A stretch of DNA of 7,227 bases from CAZVFX01 sp964626565 (GTDB lineage Bacteria > Myxococcota_A > UBA9042 > CAIXZC01), in contig CAZVFX010000217.1 of the NCBI GenBank assembly GCA_964626565.1, positions 1-7,227 of the forward strand. The letters are read 5' to 3'. The position numbers were made by a program, and so were the translations under genes. Below the pieces are notes generated by a model, which saw only the letters and a list, made by a program, of their open reading frames with translations, ran no database searches and was not told the DNA's origin. Positions 6,191 to 7,227 of the stretch are shown here, piece after piece; positions within the stretch are counted from its first letter, which is position 1; each line of letters starts with the position of its first letter.

Positions 6191-7165
6191 CTATCTGAGC
6201 AGCAGCAGAGTGTGGTTGAGCTTCATCTTTCTGACTTTCGGCGAGAAGAGCAGGAGCGTATCGTCCACTTGCAAGGCGTCCGCGTCCCCGGACCAGCGGA
6301 TGGTGGATTCGCCGACCACGTGGAAATCGGCATCGCGGACAAATTTCCCCTCTTTGAGGTCCACAACGTAGAGTTGCCTGTGGATGTAGTCGCATGACCC
6401 GGTCATGATGGAGAAGGCGGCATATCTTCCCGACGCGGATGCCCCATCGGCGTAGATGGTACACCCACCCTTCTTGTCGATTCCTTCGTCGGACTTGAAC
6501 CGCAGGCGTTTCCCCGATGCTAGTACGAGGGAACAGGTGTCCGCATCGGTGCGGACTTTCGCTTCGTCCAGCCCCTTTCCGTTCCCGGGAAACCCGTACG
6601 AGTAATCCGGCTCGCAAGGCTTCTTGGCCGCTACCACCTTTGCACATCCCTCTCCGGGTTGAAAAGTCGTTGCAGCCTCCACTTTTCCCGTGCTCAGGTC
6701 AACCGCGACCGTTACCTCCGTGTCCATCATGTTGACGTTGCGGTCAAGAAGGGTGATGCACAGCCCTTTCCCTCCGTTGGAAAACGCAAAATCCGGAGCC
6801 GATTGCAGGTTGTCCGACAGCCGCTTTGCGAGGCACGGATTATCCGGCTGCGGAATCGTCGCCACCTTTTTTGGATCCAGAGTGTCCAGGGCAATGGAGT
6901 AGATGGCGTTCCCCGCGAAGTAGTACACGAGTCGTCGTCCGGGGTCGAGAAGGGCGTGCCCGTCGCGCGTGTCGAAATCCAGCTTCCTCTTGCTCAACAC
7001 TTTGCCCCGGTCGTCCACCGTTGTGATTGTCCCATCGATGACTGCCATGGCGACAGGCCTGAGCACGGGCTGTTCGCGTGCCTCGGCCGGGATCGAGACA
7101 GCCGCTGAGAGTACTGCCAGTGTCAAGAGCATAGTTGCCGCGATCAGGGGCTCAAACCTGTGCAT
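6191..7165 (-). CDS. Secreted protein of unknown function, beta-propeller-like
   Basis: A 324-residue protein I cannot assign to a named family. ATG at 7165 is supported by AGGAGG (7171-7176) five bases upstream. A clear Sec signal peptide (hydrophobic about 7-24) ends at A-E-A with likely cleavage after Ala29, placing it in the periplasm or outside the cell. The mature part reads as repeated short beta-strands separated by turns, for example G-R-R-L-V-Y-Y-F-A-G-N-A-I-Y-S-I-A-L-D-T-L and R-Q-L-Y-V-V-D-L-K-E-G-K-F, the pattern of WD40/TolB/YVTN-type propellers, but no diagnostic repeat motif is clear. It has seven cysteines (111, 136, 174, 184, 211, 235, 258), an odd number for a secreted protein. 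It converges on the Rieske-like gene with 16 bases between stop codons and no obvious terminator. It appears complete. Confidence 0.82.
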   Translation of the reverse strand: MHRFEPLIAATMLLTLAVLSAAVSIPAEAREQPVLRPVAMAVIDGTITTVDDRGKVLSKRKLDFDTRDGHALLDPGRRLVYYFAGNAIYSIALDTLDPKKVATIPQPDNPCLAKRLSDNLQSAPDFAFSNGGKGLCITLLDRNVNMMDTEVTVAVDLSTGKVEAATTFQPGEGCAKVVAAKKPCEPDYSYGFPGNGKGLDEAKVRTDADTCSLVLASGKRLRFKSDEGIDKKGGCTIYADGASASGRYAAFSIMTGSCDYIHRQLYVVDLKEGKFVRDADFHVVGESTIRWSGDADALQVDDTLLLFSPKVRKMKLNHTLLLLR

Positions 7166-7185
7166 TGCAGCCTCCTAGGCCTCAA

Positions 7186-7216
7186 TCAAGCGCAAGCCAA
7201 GGCGCTCTTTGCTTGA
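7186..7216. repeat. Inverted repeat upstream of the secreted-protein gene
   Basis: TCAAGC (7186-7191) and GCTTGA (7211-7216) are inverted copies separated by 19 bases. A second, overlapping inverted pair, AGCGC (7189-7193) and GCGCT (7202-7206), could form a 5-base-pair stem with an 8-base loop. The element lies 21 bases before the start codon, in the promoter or leader region of the minus-strand gene. It could be an operator half-site pair or chance. The window ends just beyond it. Confidence 0.3.
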
Positions 7217-7227
7217 AGTAACCCGAA

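Noticed and set aside
7183..7204. Possible sigma54 (-24/-12) promoter upstream of the secreted-protein gene on the minus strand
   Set aside because: A TTGGC element is followed by TTGA, but the required GC ten bases after the GG is AT, so the core rule fails.

Overview
The window carries seven closely packed genes on both strands, with no gap over about 100 bases between genes. GC content is high (roughly 60 % by eye). Two exported proteins have Gram-negative-style lipoprotein signals. One of them has an 'ACGDDGG' start, an acidic Pro/Glu linker and a Cys-rich C-terminal module. That style is common in deltaproteobacterial lineages (Myxococcota, Bradymonadales and relatives). The assignment is an inference from style; there is no rRNA or other phylogenetic marker here. 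I see no tRNA, rRNA, CRISPR array, insertion sequence or phage gene.

Layout. (1) 51-1910, minus: a large secreted lipoprotein with a possible circularly permuted papain-like (YiiX-type) hydrolase core, a long helical region, a Pro/Glu linker and a C-terminal somatomedin-B-like domain. (2) 2023-2745, plus: an AlkD-like DNA alkylation repair protein, divergent from gene 1. (3) 2816-3835, minus: an AI-2E family membrane transporter. It lies downstream of (4) 3894-5048, minus: phosphopentomutase DeoB, and the two probably share a transcript. (5) 5143-5697, plus: a small lipoprotein lytic transglycosylase, followed 18 bases later by (6) 5716-6174, plus: a Rieske-fold-like protein whose two ligand histidines appear to be replaced. 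(7) 6191-7165, minus: a secreted protein of unknown function with beta-propeller-like sequence, converging on gene 6.

How they relate. deoB (nucleoside salvage), the alkylation repair gene and the AI-2E transporter are ordinary chromosomal genes. They share no obvious pathway with the exported proteins. Genes 5 and 6 look co-transcribed, but their joint role is unknown. I do not see a multi-gene defence or secretion system.

The most unusual content is inside two proteins. One is the animal-type somatomedin-B disulfide module attached to a bacterial lipoprotein with a candidate cysteine-hydrolase core. The other is the Rieske-like protein with a Cys-x-Cys / Cys-x-x-Met pattern in place of Cys-x-His / Cys-x-x-His.
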